A program made the position numbers and the translations under genes. A stretch of DNA of 64,000 nucleotides from Azophilus sp026709365 (GTDB lineage Bacteria; Pseudomonadota; Gammaproteobacteria; Pseudomonadales; Azotimanducaceae): positions 3,720,001 through 3,784,000 of the forward strand of contig OZ241345.1 of NCBI GenBank assembly GCA_965200175.1. Direction: 5' to 3'. This document shows, one piece after another, positions 8,446 through 17,077 of the stretch; positions within the stretch are counted from its first letter, which is position 1, and every line of letters begins with the position of its first letter. The notes beneath the pieces were generated by a model. It searched no databases. It was given only the letters and a program-made list of their open reading frames with translations, and was not told the origin of the DNA.

Positions 8446-8658
8446 GGACCTCCCCTAGGGTTTGGTTGATGGGTCTTGTCGGTATCGCCAAAGGCCGTTA
8501 ATTCTCCACACTTTGACCGCAAAACGCGAGACACCGCGCGACCTGACGGTCACGCATGGAGTTTCGCTGACGCGAAACTCCGCGTCTGCCCGCACGGGAG
8601 CGCGGGGCCCGGAACGCTCCCGCAGCCACTGAACCGCAATGATCAGTCTGATGGAGCA
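8446..8658. other. Intergenic region with a partial copy of the dispersed palindrome
   Basis: Contains the core hairpin GGAGTTTCGCTG/CGCGAAACTCC (about 8560-8585) of the repeat family described under 35615-35708. A GC-rich inverted repeat (GGGAGCG/CGCTCCC) lies just downstream. No gene seen. Confidence 0.6.
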
Positions 8659-11600
8659 CTAGTCGTGGGGCTTCAACCGCGGGGCGCTGGAGAGATTGGT
8701 GAGATGGCCGGTTGGGCTCTGCATCAGGCTCATGACCGAGAGGGGATGGGTGGACGTGATGTTGAGCTGCCATTTGCCGGTGCCGTCGCCCAGAGCGCCT
8801 TCAATGTCGCGGTCCCCGGTTTCGAGTTGTTCGGCGCTCAGGGTGCGGGTCCAGCCGGCAGGCACCCTGAGGCGGACGGGGTTGGCCGATTCCGCGCCCG
8901 CGTCGTCGCGGGCCTCAATGGTCACCCGAGCGTCGTTCAAACCGTCATTGATGATCCGCAGCAGGCTCACCTGCCGCCAGTTGCTGGCCGGGTTGAAGAT
9001 GGCCACCCGATGGCGGTTGTCAATGCTCGGCGCCAGATCGTGGATCGAGGTGAGAAAGCCGTCCGGCGTGCGGATGTAGGCGAGCACTTGGATGTCCAGG
9101 TCATCCGAGGCGACTTCCAAACGCCAATGGCCGACGCCCGCGCCGATGCCGCCTGACAGCCCTTTGGAGGAGTTGCCGTGCTCCAAGTCTTGGGAATTGA
9201 TGTGCTTGACCTCATTGCCCATCAAGGACAGCGTAATGGGCGGGTAGTCGCCGAGCGAATCATCCCTGGCTCTTAGGATCACGGTGCCGGAATCGTACGA
9301 CCGGTTGATGACGCGGAGGAAGCCTTGTCTGGCCGTTGGGTCCGAAGCCGACGGAAACAGCGGCACGCGATGCGCCCCATCGGCCGGTTCTGGGGGCGCC
9401 GTGGAAAGATTGGTGAGATGGCCCGTTGGGCTTTCCATCAGGCTCATCGCCCGCAGGCCCGGCAGCCCGCTGACGTCAAGCCGCCACTTCCCCGTGCCGT
9501 CGCCGAAGGAGCCCTGCCTGTAGGGCCAAAACAAGTCATCGCCCGCTTCCAGTCGCTGTGCCGTGATTTGGTATGCCCCGCCACTGCGCAAGTTGAGCCC
9601 AACGCTGCGCGAGGAACCCTGATCATCCAGACCGTCAATCTCGATGGAGGCGCTTTCCCGAGCGGAGTTGATGAGTCGAAGGCTGCTGACCTGACGCCAG
9701 TTGCTGGCGGGGTTGAAGGTGGCCACTCGGTGCTTGCGTTGCCCGCGAAACTCGGTCAGGGGCGCCACATCGTGCATGGCTGTCAGGAAGCCGTCCTTGG
9801 TGCGGGCGTACGCCAGCGCTTCGATGTCCAGATCGGACTCGAACTGCAGCAACCAGTCGCTGCGCCCGGCCCCTATGCCGGCGGCCAACCCCTTGGCGGG
9901 GTTGCCCGCCTCGAGGTCCTGGGAGTTGAAGTGCCTCGTTTGGCGGGCGCCGATGTCCAAGGTGATTGGCGCGTGCAGCCAGCCATCGTCCTCCCGGGCG
10001 TAGAGGCGCACCGTGCCGGCTTCGGCACTGTGGTTGATGACGCGGACGAAGCCCTGCGCCTTGGTGTTGGCCGCGGAGAGCAGCAGCGGCACCAGCGCCG
10101 CGTTCGCCTTGGCGTCCGGCGCATGCAGGATGTAGCCGCCACGTTTGTCGCTTGTCACCTCGACCCGGTAGGTGCCGGGTTCGAGGCGGGTCTTGAACAG
10201 AAAATTGCTGCCGTGGCCACCATCCGGACGGTATCCACCTTCGATTGGATTGCCCTCCTCGTCAAGCAGGCGCCCGGAGGTGTCCAGCGAACCGCTGGTG
10301 AACAGCCTCAGTTCCATCGCTTCCTCAATGTCCAGCCGGAAGGCATCGACGTCATTGCGGTAGGAGATCACGCCCTTCCGGCTGCCGCCGACGGGCAGGG
10401 CCAGGGCATCCTCCAAAGCCCTTCCGTGGTCATCCTCCAGCGTCACGGCTACGCCGCGGGCATTCAGCGCGCGCATGGTGGTGTCCAGCGAACGATGGTC
10501 CAGCGGATTGTATTCCAGCGAAACGATCCAAAGGCATCCGCTGCGGCTTAGCCCTGCCAAGGGCGAGACATCCATGATCCGGTTGTTGTTAAGGTGCAGT
10601 TGGCAAAGGCCGTCCAAGTCCGCCAACGGCGAAAGGTCCTCGATTCGGTTGCGGCCCAAGCGCAGTTCGGTCAGCAATGTCAGGTTCGCAAGCGGCGCTA
10701 TGTCGGCAATCCGGTTGCCCCCCAAATCCAGAATCTGCAGATCCGACAGCATCGCCAAGGGCGCAAGGTCGGCGATGGCGTTGGACTGTAGGCGCAGTTC
10801 ATATAGGTGGGTCAATCCCGTGAGGGGTGTCAGGTCGGAAATCAGGTTGCCATCCAAGCGCAGGCGCTGGAGGTAGGTGAGGTTGGCCAACGCCGATGGA
10901 TCAGCCACTTTGTTGCCATCCAAATACAAGCTTTCCAGCTCGGTCAGGCGGGCAAGCGATGAGATGTCGGCGATTTGATTGTCGCTCAGCTCCAGCGTCT
11001 CCATGTGGATGAGCCCGGCCAGAGGCGAAATTTCCGCAATCTGATTGTTGTTCAAGCCCAGCAGGTCAAGGGCCGTCAGGCCCGCCAGGGGAGACAGGTC
11101 CGATATGGCGTTGTTGTCCAGTCGCAGGCTTTCCAGTTCAGCTGTCAATCCGGCCAGGGGAGCCAGGTCGGCAATGAGATTGGATGCGAGACTGAGCTCC
11201 GGCAAGTGAACCATTCCCTTGAGGGGGGAGATGTCGGCAATGGCGTTGGCGTCGAGGTGGAGCGCCCAGGACAAGTTGGTCAACCCGGCCAAGGGTGAAA
11301 TGTCCGTGACTTGATTTCGGGCGAGCTCCAATCGCTTCAAACCGGTGGCCTGCTCCAGGCCAGCCAAGCTGGCGATGCCTTGGTCGTTTGCCCTCAGGAT
11401 GGCTAGCCTGGCCATCTCGATTGCCGTGATGGCTTCGCCGGGCGCCTTGTCCAGCGCCGCCTCCACCGCGGCCCGGAGATTGGCATCGGCTATCGCCAAC
11501 TCCTCGCTCTCCGCATCCCTCACATTGAGCACGTACTCCGATGGCCCGCCCTCAACCTGGATGAAGTAAGTTCCTTGATCGAGGTGTCGGCGAATGTCGT

Positions 11601-13017
11601 GACTTGCCCTGGACTGGTTTGAACCGGGTGCCGTCAGCAGCTTGCCCGCGGCATCGAACAGCCGGAACGCAACGTTGCTGTAGTTGCTTGCGAAGATGAC
11701 TGCCTCGACTGGTGAGGCAACCTCCAGACGAAAGAAATCCCGGTCGTCGCCAGGGTTGATTGAGCCCTGCGCAAAACCGCCCACCGCGATGGAGGAGGCT
11801 TTCTCGGCGTGGTCGCCGTGGTCGTCGTCCTGAATTTCAACCCAAATGCGGCTCTCGCTTTGCCACAACGCCGGAATGTGCTCGTTGACCGACACCGGGC
11901 TGAGCGGGTTGTGCCTCAGGTCAACCTCACCGGTTAGGTCGATGTTCTCCAGCAGCGGAGAGATGTCGGCGATGGCGTTGTCCTGAAGGTGCAGGCTCTT
12001 CAAGCGTAGGGTTGCGCGGCTCAAGGGCGACAGGTCCGATATCCGATTGGCGCCCAAGTCCAGCTCCCTCAGCTCGGGCATCCTGAACAGAGCCAGCGGC
12101 CGCAAGTCCGATATGAGGTTGGAATCAAGGTTCAGGTGCTGCAGACGGTTCAGGTCGGCCAACGGGCGCAGGTCGGAAATGGCGTTGCCGCTGAGGTCCA
12201 AAGCCTCCAACCCTGACAGTCCGGACAAGGGTGAAAGGTCCGCAATGGCGTTGCCGTGGAGTGCAAGGTCAATCAATTTGCCGAGCCCGGAGAGGGCTGA
12301 TGCGTCACCTATTCGGTTGTCGCCCAGCGACAGGTGGGTCAAGTTTTCCAGTTCGCCCAGCACGGCTGCGTCGGCAATGGCGTTGTGGTTTAGATGGAGC
12401 CCTTGCAGGCCGGTCAGGCGGGTCAAGGGCGACAGGTCGGATATCGAATTGTAGGAGAGGGAAAGAAGCCTCAGGTTGGTCAGTCCAGCCAAGGGCGTTA
12501 AGTCGGAAATGGAATTGGACCAAGCTGCCAGAACGGTCAGGTTGGTCAGATTCGACAACGGCGACAGATCGGAGATTGCGTTGTAGGGGAGCATAAGCCG
12601 ATCGATGCCGGTCGCGTGCTCCAGTCCCGTCAGGTCAACCACCCCGCCCGCGGTGGTGAAGGTGCCTTGCATGGCCGCGATGTCGCCTTTGCTGACCGTG
12701 GCGCCGCGTTCCAACCCGAGTGCGTCCTCAAGCGCCCGGCGCAGCGCGGAGTCGGGAATGTTCGCCGCCTCACTTTGGGTTGCGGAGGTTGCGGTGCCAT
12801 CGGCGGAGAGGGTGCTTGGCCACAGCCCGGCCGTGACCACGAAGCAGACGGCCAACAAAGCCCGAGGTGCCGCGACGGTTGCAAAGCGCGATGGCCCGGA
12901 ACGGTTCAAGCCTTTGCCGCAAGCGGAGGAACCCTTGCCAATTGCCCACCAAGAACCAAGCCGCCGCGATTGGGGAGAGCTTTCCTCAACGGCTTCCACG
13001 GGCGGCAGGCCCTCCAT
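8659..13017 (-). CDS. Giant secreted leucine-rich-repeat protein with two pre-peptidase C-terminal-like domains
   Basis: 1452 residues. A hydrophobic segment at about 51-72 is the likely signal peptide, so the true start may be later than 13017. Two blocks of internalin-type 22-residue LRRs (core N-x-I-x-D-L/I-S-P-L) lie at about 125-385 (about 11 units) and 540-840 (about 13 units). Each block is followed by a PPC-like beta domain (about 405-505 and 862-960) that starts with DDHG and has the D-x-F-R-L-E/D pattern. The last 475 residues are two copies of one unrecognised domain (about 979-1209 and 1215-1450), each ending SP-TGHLTNLS-AP. Probably exported and involved in adhesion or protein binding. 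It has no LPXTG or autotransporter end. Confidence 0.85.
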   Translation of the reverse strand: MEGLPPVEAVEESSPQSRRLGSWWAIGKGSSACGKGLNRSGPSRFATVAAPRALLAVCFVVTAGLWPSTLSADGTATSATQSEAANIPDSALRRALEDALGLERGATVSKGDIAAMQGTFTTAGGVVDLTGLEHATGIDRLMLPYNAISDLSPLSNLTNLTVLAAWSNSISDLTPLAGLTNLRLLSLSYNSISDLSPLTRLTGLQGLHLNHNAIADAAVLGELENLTHLSLGDNRIGDASALSGLGKLIDLALHGNAIADLSPLSGLSGLEALDLSGNAISDLRPLADLNRLQHLNLDSNLISDLRPLALFRMPELRELDLGANRISDLSPLSRATLRLKSLHLQDNAIADISPLLENIDLTGEVDLRHNPLSPVSVNEHIPALWQSESRIWVEIQDDDHGDHAEKASSIAVGGFAQGSINPGDDRDFFRLEVASPVEAVIFASNYSNVAFRLFDAAGKLLTAPGSNQSRASHDIRRHLDQGTYFIQVEGGPSEYVLNVRDAESEELAIADANLRAAVEAALDKAPGEAITAIEMARLAILRANDQGIASLAGLEQATGLKRLELARNQVTDISPLAGLTNLSWALHLDANAIADISPLKGMVHLPELSLASNLIADLAPLAGLTAELESLRLDNNAISDLSPLAGLTALDLLGLNNNQIAEISPLAGLIHMETLELSDNQIADISSLARLTELESLYLDGNKVADPSALANLTYLQRLRLDGNLISDLTPLTGLTHLYELRLQSNAIADLAPLAMLSDLQILDLGGNRIADIAPLANLTLLTELRLGRNRIEDLSPLADLDGLCQLHLNNNRIMDVSPLAGLSRSGCLWIVSLEYNPLDHRSLDTTMRALNARGVAVTLEDDHGRALEDALALPVGGSRKGVISYRNDVDAFRLDIEEAMELRLFTSGSLDTSGRLLDEEGNPIEGGYRPDGGHGSNFLFKTRLEPGTYRVEVTSDKRGGYILHAPDAKANAALVPLLLSAANTKAQGFVRVINHSAEAGTVRLYAREDDGWLHAPITLDIGARQTRHFNSQDLEAGNPAKGLAAGIGAGRSDWLLQFESDLDIEALAYARTKDGFLTAMHDVAPLTEFRGQRKHRVATFNPASNWRQVSSLRLINSARESASIEIDGLDDQGSSRSVGLNLRSGGAYQITAQRLEAGDDLFWPYRQGSFGDGTGKWRLDVSGLPGLRAMSLMESPTGHLTNLSTAPPEPADGAHRVPLFPSASDPTARQGFLRVINRSYDSGTVILRARDDSLGDYPPITLSLMGNEVKHINSQDLEHGNSSKGLSGGIGAGVGHWRLEVASDDLDIQVLAYIRTPDGFLTSIHDLAPSIDNRHRVAIFNPASNWRQVSLLRIINDGLNDARVTIEARDDAGAESANPVRLRVPAGWTRTLSAEQLETGDRDIEGALGDGTGKWQLNITSTHPLSVMSLMQSPTGHLTNLSSAPRLKPHD

Positions 13018-13617
13018 TGGCAGGAAGAAACGGGCTCCGGGCGTCCTGTCCCGAGAACCGACCGGGAAATCCCTGTGCTGTTGAATGGGGCTCCAAGCGG
13101 GATTCCGGCCCGTTGCTGCTGAGGTGATGGCTAAGGCTCATGGGCAACGCCCTGACGGCCGATGGGGAACCTGAGCCAGACTTGATCCACAAGCAGAATT
13201 GCTGTGGCCGCTGCCGTTGGCTGGCATCGGGCCGATTGCCCTTTCCGGGTGAAGGGGACGAGGTGCCGCTGGCGATCGGCAGGGGCTGCGGAGGCTCATT
13301 GAGCAGTTGGGCCGCAAATGACGGGATTGGCGTGGCGTAGCCGTCCTGCCTCTCCTCCACGAATCCGGCGCGAACGGCGGCTTGAGGGCGAAGATGGCAA
13401 CCGTGATCATGTGGGCATCATAGCAAATGGTCCGGAACTTGCGGCTGGCGGTGATTGCCGACGCGTCTGGCACCGGACATCGGGCGGAGCTGGAGGGCCA
13501 CCAGGCCGCTAGGCGCCCCAGAAGTACAAGCTGGCCACGCCAAACGAGACTAGTAGGTCTGGTGTCGGGGGCGACCAAGAGCACCAACCGCGTTGCGGGA
13601 TCCGCTGGGTGCGCGGA

Positions 13618-13685
13618 GCGATGGGGCCCTCGGGGGGGATGGGCCGTGAAGGCTGGCCGGGTCCGTCCCGGAGGATGTCTAGCCG
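13618..13685 (+). repeat. About 70-bp GC-rich direct repeat, copy A
   Basis: Shares ATGGGCCGTGAAGGC...GGAGGATGTCTAGCC with copies B (13889-13955) and C (14531-14600), with substitutions and small indels. All three are on the same strand in the gene-poor region. Function unknown. Confidence 0.5.
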
Positions 13686-13754
13686 TTAGCCCGCCGGGTG
13701 CAGCAGAACACCGGTCCCGCAGCCGTTCAGCTATTTCGCTTCGGACGAAGGAAT

Positions 13755-13820
13755 GAAGTTGTAGAGCACCGTCCCGTCTTCGGTCTTCGTCACGGTGGAC
13801 AGTGTGTTGCGATCAAAACC
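13755..13820 (-). pseudogene. Decayed gene fragment sharing a C-terminal motif with 14603-14760
   Basis: The minus strand reads LSTVTKTEDGTVLYNFIPS and stops shortly after. The same motif, as LSIVTELEDGTVLYNFMP, is coded near 14664-14727. Amino-acid similarity is better kept than third positions, which suggests both derive from a real gene. The family is not recognised. A type I-E-like repeat begins 9 bases beyond. Confidence 0.4.
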
Positions 13821-13829
13821 GCCTAGACG

Positions 13830-13857
13830 GGTCTATTCCCCCACACGCGGGGAGCAC
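13830..13857 (-). repeat. Degenerate type I-E-like CRISPR repeat, copy 1
   Basis: On the minus strand it starts GTGCTCCCCGCG, has the inner palindrome CCCCGCG/TGTGGGGG, and ends AATAGACC. That is the layout of 28-nt type I-E repeats (GTGTTCCCCGCG...GGGGATGAACC). It matches copy 2 at 13960-13987 at 21 of 28 positions with no gap. Confidence 0.55.
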
Positions 13858-13888
13858 TTTTGGCGGGGGCGCCGTCGCTGTAATGGCA

Positions 13889-13955
13889 CTGTCGAAGCGG
13901 CCGGCCCCGGGGGCTATGGGTCGCGGAGGCGTGGCGGATCCGCCTCGGAGGGTGT
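13889..13955 (+). repeat. About 70-bp GC-rich direct repeat, copy B
   Basis: The most diverged of the three copies, with GGCCGGCCCCGGGGG...GGATCCGCCTCGGAGG. It lies between the two degenerate I-E-like repeats. Confidence 0.4.
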
Positions 13956-14144
13956 CGCAGGTTCATCCCCACACACTCGGGGAACATTTGCCAACAAGCT
14001 GACGACCACCCCTAGGGCGGCCAGGCCGCAGAGGAATCCCCAGCCCACGGCGGCGCCTAGCAGCGCCAGCGCAAGTGCGCCGCTCCCCGCGAAGAGCGCG
14101 GCAATCCCCGACAGGACGAGGGCGATGAAGACGGCCGTGGGCAT
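13914..14144 (-). CDS. Possible small two-helix membrane protein, 76 aa
   Basis: Starting at the ATG at 14144 the frame gives MPTAVFIALVLSGIAALFAG and a second hydrophobic stretch (LCGLAALGVVVSLLA). It then runs into the degenerate I-E-like repeat, which supplies the peptide VPRVCGDEPA. That tail is typical of translated type I-E repeats and not of a natural protein end. If a gene existed its 3' end has been replaced. Weakly supported. Confidence 0.25.
   Translation of the reverse strand: MPTAVFIALVLSGIAALFAGSGALALALLGAAVGWGFLCGLAALGVVVSLLANVPRVCGDEPATPSEADPPRLRDP
13960..13987 (-). repeat. Degenerate type I-E-like CRISPR repeat, copy 2
   Basis: The minus strand reads ATGTTCCCCGAG at the 5' end and GTGGGGATGAACC at the 3' end, very close to the canonical type I-E repeat. 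The distance to copy 1 is 130 bases, about two repeat-spacer periods, but the space between holds direct repeat B. A third, weak and inverted candidate is at 14222-14247. Confidence 0.6.
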
Positions 14145-14530
14145 TGGAGCAGCGTAGCATGCCTCGGCCCTCGACCTCGCAATCCGCATCCGTGCGGCTT
14201 GCGGGCGAGAGCACCAAGGATCTGTCCGTGCGTGTGCGGGGGAACCAACGCGCTGCACGAGTACGTCCACACCTGCAGTTGGCCATGCCTGCATGGGGTC
14301 GTTTGGAATGGAAGAAGTTGACGTTTGATTTGCAGCTCGGTAAGTCGCTGTTTTTCTTGAGGGAGTGGTGCAGTACTCGCAATCTTGTTTTCGGAATTTC
14401 TGGTGTCTGATTTCTTTCCTTTTTGATCGTTTTTCAGCACTTTTCTGACCAATGAATCGATGGAAAAACACCGTTTATTGGCGTTTTTTGCGGCGGGGCC
14501 GCGACTCAGGTGTGGTATGGTGGGTGCCGC
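14145..14530. other. Gene-free stretch with an AT-rich segment
   Basis: Holds the weak inverted I-E-like candidate (14222-14247) and, at about 14345-14470, a run much richer in A and T than anything nearby (TTTCTTTCCTTTTTGATCG and similar). The latter could be an old CRISPR leader or a foreign insertion. No gene seen. Confidence 0.35.
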
Positions 14531-14600
14531 TGAAGCGGCTGGCCCCGGGGGGCGATGGGCCGTGGAGGCATGGCGGGTCCGCCCCGGAGGATGTCCAGCC
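14531..14600 (+). repeat. About 70-bp GC-rich direct repeat, copy C
   Basis: Reads GGCCCCGGGGGGCGATGGG and ends GGAGGATGTCCAGCC. It is closest to copy A. It sits just past the stop of the minus-strand fragment at 14603, as copy A sits past the related fragment at 13755. Confidence 0.5.
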
Positions 14601-14602
14601 AG

Positions 14603-14760
14603 TCAGGGTGAGAGGGGGTACAGCAGGAGGCCAAGCCGGGCGCTGTTGAGGTCTCGGTCGCGCCGCGGCATGAAGTTGTACAGCACCGTCCCGTCCTCCA
14701 GTTCGGTGACTATCGACAGCGCGTTCCTGCTGTCGTTGAAACCCTTGATAAAAGTCTGGC
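14603..14760 (-). pseudogene. Gene fragment with EDGTVLYNF motif
   Basis: The minus strand reads KGFNDSRNALSIVTELEDG, then TVLYNFMPRRDRDLNSARLG, then LLLYPLSP and stop. An open frame extends to 14884, but its first part is antisense to the ORF at 14765 and is not convincing. The homologous fragment at 13755-13820 supports a once-real gene of unknown family. Confidence 0.4.
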
Positions 14761-14764
14761 GGTA

Positions 14765-14980
14765 ATGCCAGACGTGCAGGGTCGCGACGACGACTACGCC
14801 CTCGCTTACGCCGGCCGGGACTACCTGAGACCCGGCGGCGGCGCGACGGAGGTCTGGACAACGCACATGCAGGCGCTGCTCCACGACCTGTGGGGCAAGG
14901 AATTGCTCCCCCGCATGCTTCGCGACGATCCCGCGATGGTGGACATGATGCTCGGCCTGCTGCTAGGGTACGACCCATGA
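14765..14980 (+). CDS. Hypothetical protein, 71 aa, longer copy of 1152-1283
   Basis: Begins MPDVQGRDDDYALAYAGRDY and ends MMLGLLLGYDP. The stop overlaps the next gene by ATGA. The last 43 residues match the truncated copy at 1152-1283. No recognised domain. The coupling and the shared duplication show that this and the following 112-residue gene move together. Confidence 0.45.
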   Translation: MPDVQGRDDDYALAYAGRDYLRPGGGATEVWTTHMQALLHDLWGKELLPRMLRDDPAMVDMMLGLLLGYDP

Positions 14981-15315
14981 CCGTCCACCGGATCACCCTG
15001 CCTGACGTAATGCGCGGCCGCGAGCCCCGCACGATCCTGTGGGACGACGTGGCCGGCACCGTGGACGGCGACCACTTCAATGTGCGCGCGCTCCGGGAGG
15101 ATCTCGCCAAGCCGACGCCGCTGGTCCTGCCGCACATCATCGGCACCCTGACCCTGCGCGATCCGGCTCACGACCCGGGCGACTTCAAGGCGCTGCTCGG
15201 GAGGGTGATGCAGTGCCCTAGCGCCTGGTCCGACGACGACCTCCCCGAGCCCCTGCGCTCCGCCAAGCAGCCCGCTTGGGACGTCAACCCCCTGCCCGAG
15301 GGCGCCCTGGCCTGA
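14977..15315 (+). CDS. Hypothetical protein, 112 aa, paralogue of 1280-1618
   Basis: Same length and start context as the first copy; begins MTVHRITLPDVMRGREP and ends NPLPEGALA. Most nucleotide differences from copy 1 keep the reading frame. I do not recognise the family. It lies 32 bases before the 147-bp segment that borders the CRISPR array. Confidence 0.5.
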   Translation: MTVHRITLPDVMRGREPRTILWDDVAGTVDGDHFNVRALREDLAKPTPLVLPHIIGTLTLRDPAHDPGDFKALLGRVMQCPSAWSDDDLPEPLRSAKQPAWDVNPLPEGALA

Positions 15316-15347
15316 CCCCGCGCCTCTGTCCGGGAAATGCGTCGGCT

Positions 15348-15494
15348 GACGGCGCATCGTCCCGCGAAATCGCGCTTTATCCCGCGTGATCCCGTTCACA
15401 TAGCGCACAGAGTGTGCAAAACGGTTTTTCGGCCCATGGCTGCGACAAGTCTTTCGCACGACATTGGTCGCTCATCTTTCGCAATCCTCTACTC
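15348..15494 (+). repeat. 147-bp duplicated segment, copy 2, abutting the CRISPR array
   Basis: Second copy of 1744-1890 (three substitutions). Its last base is also the first base of the truncated terminal CRISPR repeat. Confidence 0.8.
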
Positions 15495-16896
15495 ATGGGG
15501 GGCGACCCAGCTGGCCGTACTGGCGGAAGCCAACCTGATCGCGTTTCAATCCGCGCCCCCGCATGGGGGGCGACACGCGCCGCTATCAATCTCTGCGCTT
15601 GATGGTGGGTTTCAATCCGCGCCCCCGCATGGGGGGCGACGGTGAGCAAGTGGCTTGCCAACAACTACAGCGACGTTTCAATCCGCGCCCCCGCATGGGG
15701 GGCGACAAGGCGCGGCATATGTCGTGAACGCTCCACTCAACGTTTCAATCCGCGCCCCCGCATGGGGGGCGACCGTCAATTCTGACTGCGGCATCAGCCA
15801 ACTCTCGTTTCAATCCGCGCCCCCGCATGGGGGGCGACCCTATTTCCTGCACAGCACCTATCCGACCAGGGCGTTTCAATCCGCGCCCCCGCATGGGGGG
15901 CGACTAGCTCCAATCGTCTATGAGATTCTCGGCAGCCCGGTTTCAATCCGCGCCCCCGCATGGGGGGCGACGTGACGTTGTTCGTGCCATCGTCCGCCGT
16001 CACTCGTTTCAATCCGCGCCCCCGCATGGGGGGCGACTCCACGGACGGGGAGTGACCGTCGATCACGGACTGTTTCAATCCGCGCCCCCGCATGGGGGGC
16101 GACCTGAGCGCGGACGGCATCAAGTTCGGGCTCCGAAAGTTTCAATCCGCGCCCCCGCATGGGGGGCGACGCCCGCGACCGTGACGTTCAACGGGTCGCT
16201 CGCGTTTCAATCCGCGCCCCCGCATGGGGGGCGACAGGGCCGGGCGCGGTTTGCGCCGCCGGCCAGCGAGTTTCAATCCGCGCCCCCGCATGGGGGGCGA
16301 CCCGGGCGCCCGGTGATGCGCCGCGAGGAGGCGTCGTTTCAATCCGCGCCCCCGCATGGGGGGCGACTGCGCATCGCGATGGACCAAACCGGAATGGGCG
16401 AGTTTCAATCCGCGCCCCCGCATGGGGGGCGACCCCCGGCGTCGACGACCCGCGACAGCTCGAGGGCGTTTCAATCCGCGCCCCCGCATGGGGGGCGACC
16501 CGCCGGCTGCGCCGGAGACGTAGGTCCCCAACTGGTTTCAATCCGCGCCCCCGCATGGGGGGCGACAAACGTTGCGCCAGCCGGCAACTGGCTGCTCCGG
16601 TTTCAATCCGCGCCCCCGCATGGGGGGCGACGCGCGAATTCGACCAGCGTCTCCTGGGCGCCCAAGTTTCAATCCGCGCCCCCGCATGGGGGGCGACTAA
16701 CGTTTGACGGGGCCGTGCGTTACATTCCGAGGTTTCAATCCGCGCCCCCGCATGGGGGGCGACACGCGCACCCAGCTGCGCCTCGTCGCCTCGTCCGGTT
16801 TCAATCCGCGCCCCCGCATGGGGGGCGACCGGAGCATCGATTACGCGGAGATCGCCGACACGCCGTTTCAATCCGCGCCCCCGCATGGGGGGCGAC
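15494..16896 (-). CRISPR. Type I-C CRISPR array, 21 complete repeats plus one truncated repeat, 21 spacers
   Basis: The 32-nt repeat reads on the minus strand GTCGCCCCCCATGCGG, then GGGCGCGGATTGAAAC, the typical type I-C repeat. All complete copies look identical by eye (first at 15543-15574, last at 16865-16896). Spacers are 33-36 nt. The ATTGAAAC end and the cas gene direction show that transcription runs leftward from the leader at 16897. The trailer-end repeat at 15494-15506 is cut to its last 13 + strand bases (CATGGGGGGCGAC). Uniform repeats and a full cas set suggest a working array. Confidence 0.97.
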
Positions 16897-17077
16897 GCCG
16901 TGATCGTATCCGTTTGTTAAAGAACGTCAAATTCGCAAGCGAGCGCGAACTTCCCCCCTAATTTTGGAGATTCCGGTAGAACGACTCCTGTTGGCGGTGG
17001 ATCTCAGGAAAAATCAATAGTTTGCTTTCATTGCGAACCCTTCCAATTGATCATGATCGCTTGGGGTTCGCGCAGTA
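16897..17077 (-). promoter_or_regulatory. CRISPR leader with putative array promoter
   Basis: AT-richer than its surroundings, between cas2 and the newest repeat. On the minus strand TTGACG (16930-16925) and TACGAT (16908-16903) are 16 bases apart and end six bases before the first repeat, a plausible promoter. The intervening TTCTTTAACAAAC resembles leader motifs of other gammaproteobacterial arrays. A 9-bp inverted repeat (GCGAACCC...GGGTTCGC) lies near the cas2 end. Confidence 0.7.

Noticed and set aside
6009..8469. Two plus-strand frames of more than 500 codons
   Set aside because: They are antisense to the two acyl-CoA dehydrogenase genes, lack any domain, and are rich in Gly, Ala, Val and His as expected for shadow frames in GC-rich DNA.
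14222..14247. Third type I-E-like repeat
   Set aside because: The minus strand (GGTTCCCCCGCACACGC) resembles the others only in part and is inverted; kept as a hint, not called as a repeat.
15507..16864. Spacers that target this window
   Set aside because: I compared spacers with the window by eye and saw no match; a proper search against phage, plasmid and self sequence was not possible.
15337..16961. Open frames across the CRISPR array with repeating peptides such as FQSAPPHGGR or VAPHAGARIET
   Set aside because: They are translations of the 32-nt repeat and spacers in several frames on both strands; the locus is a CRISPR array.
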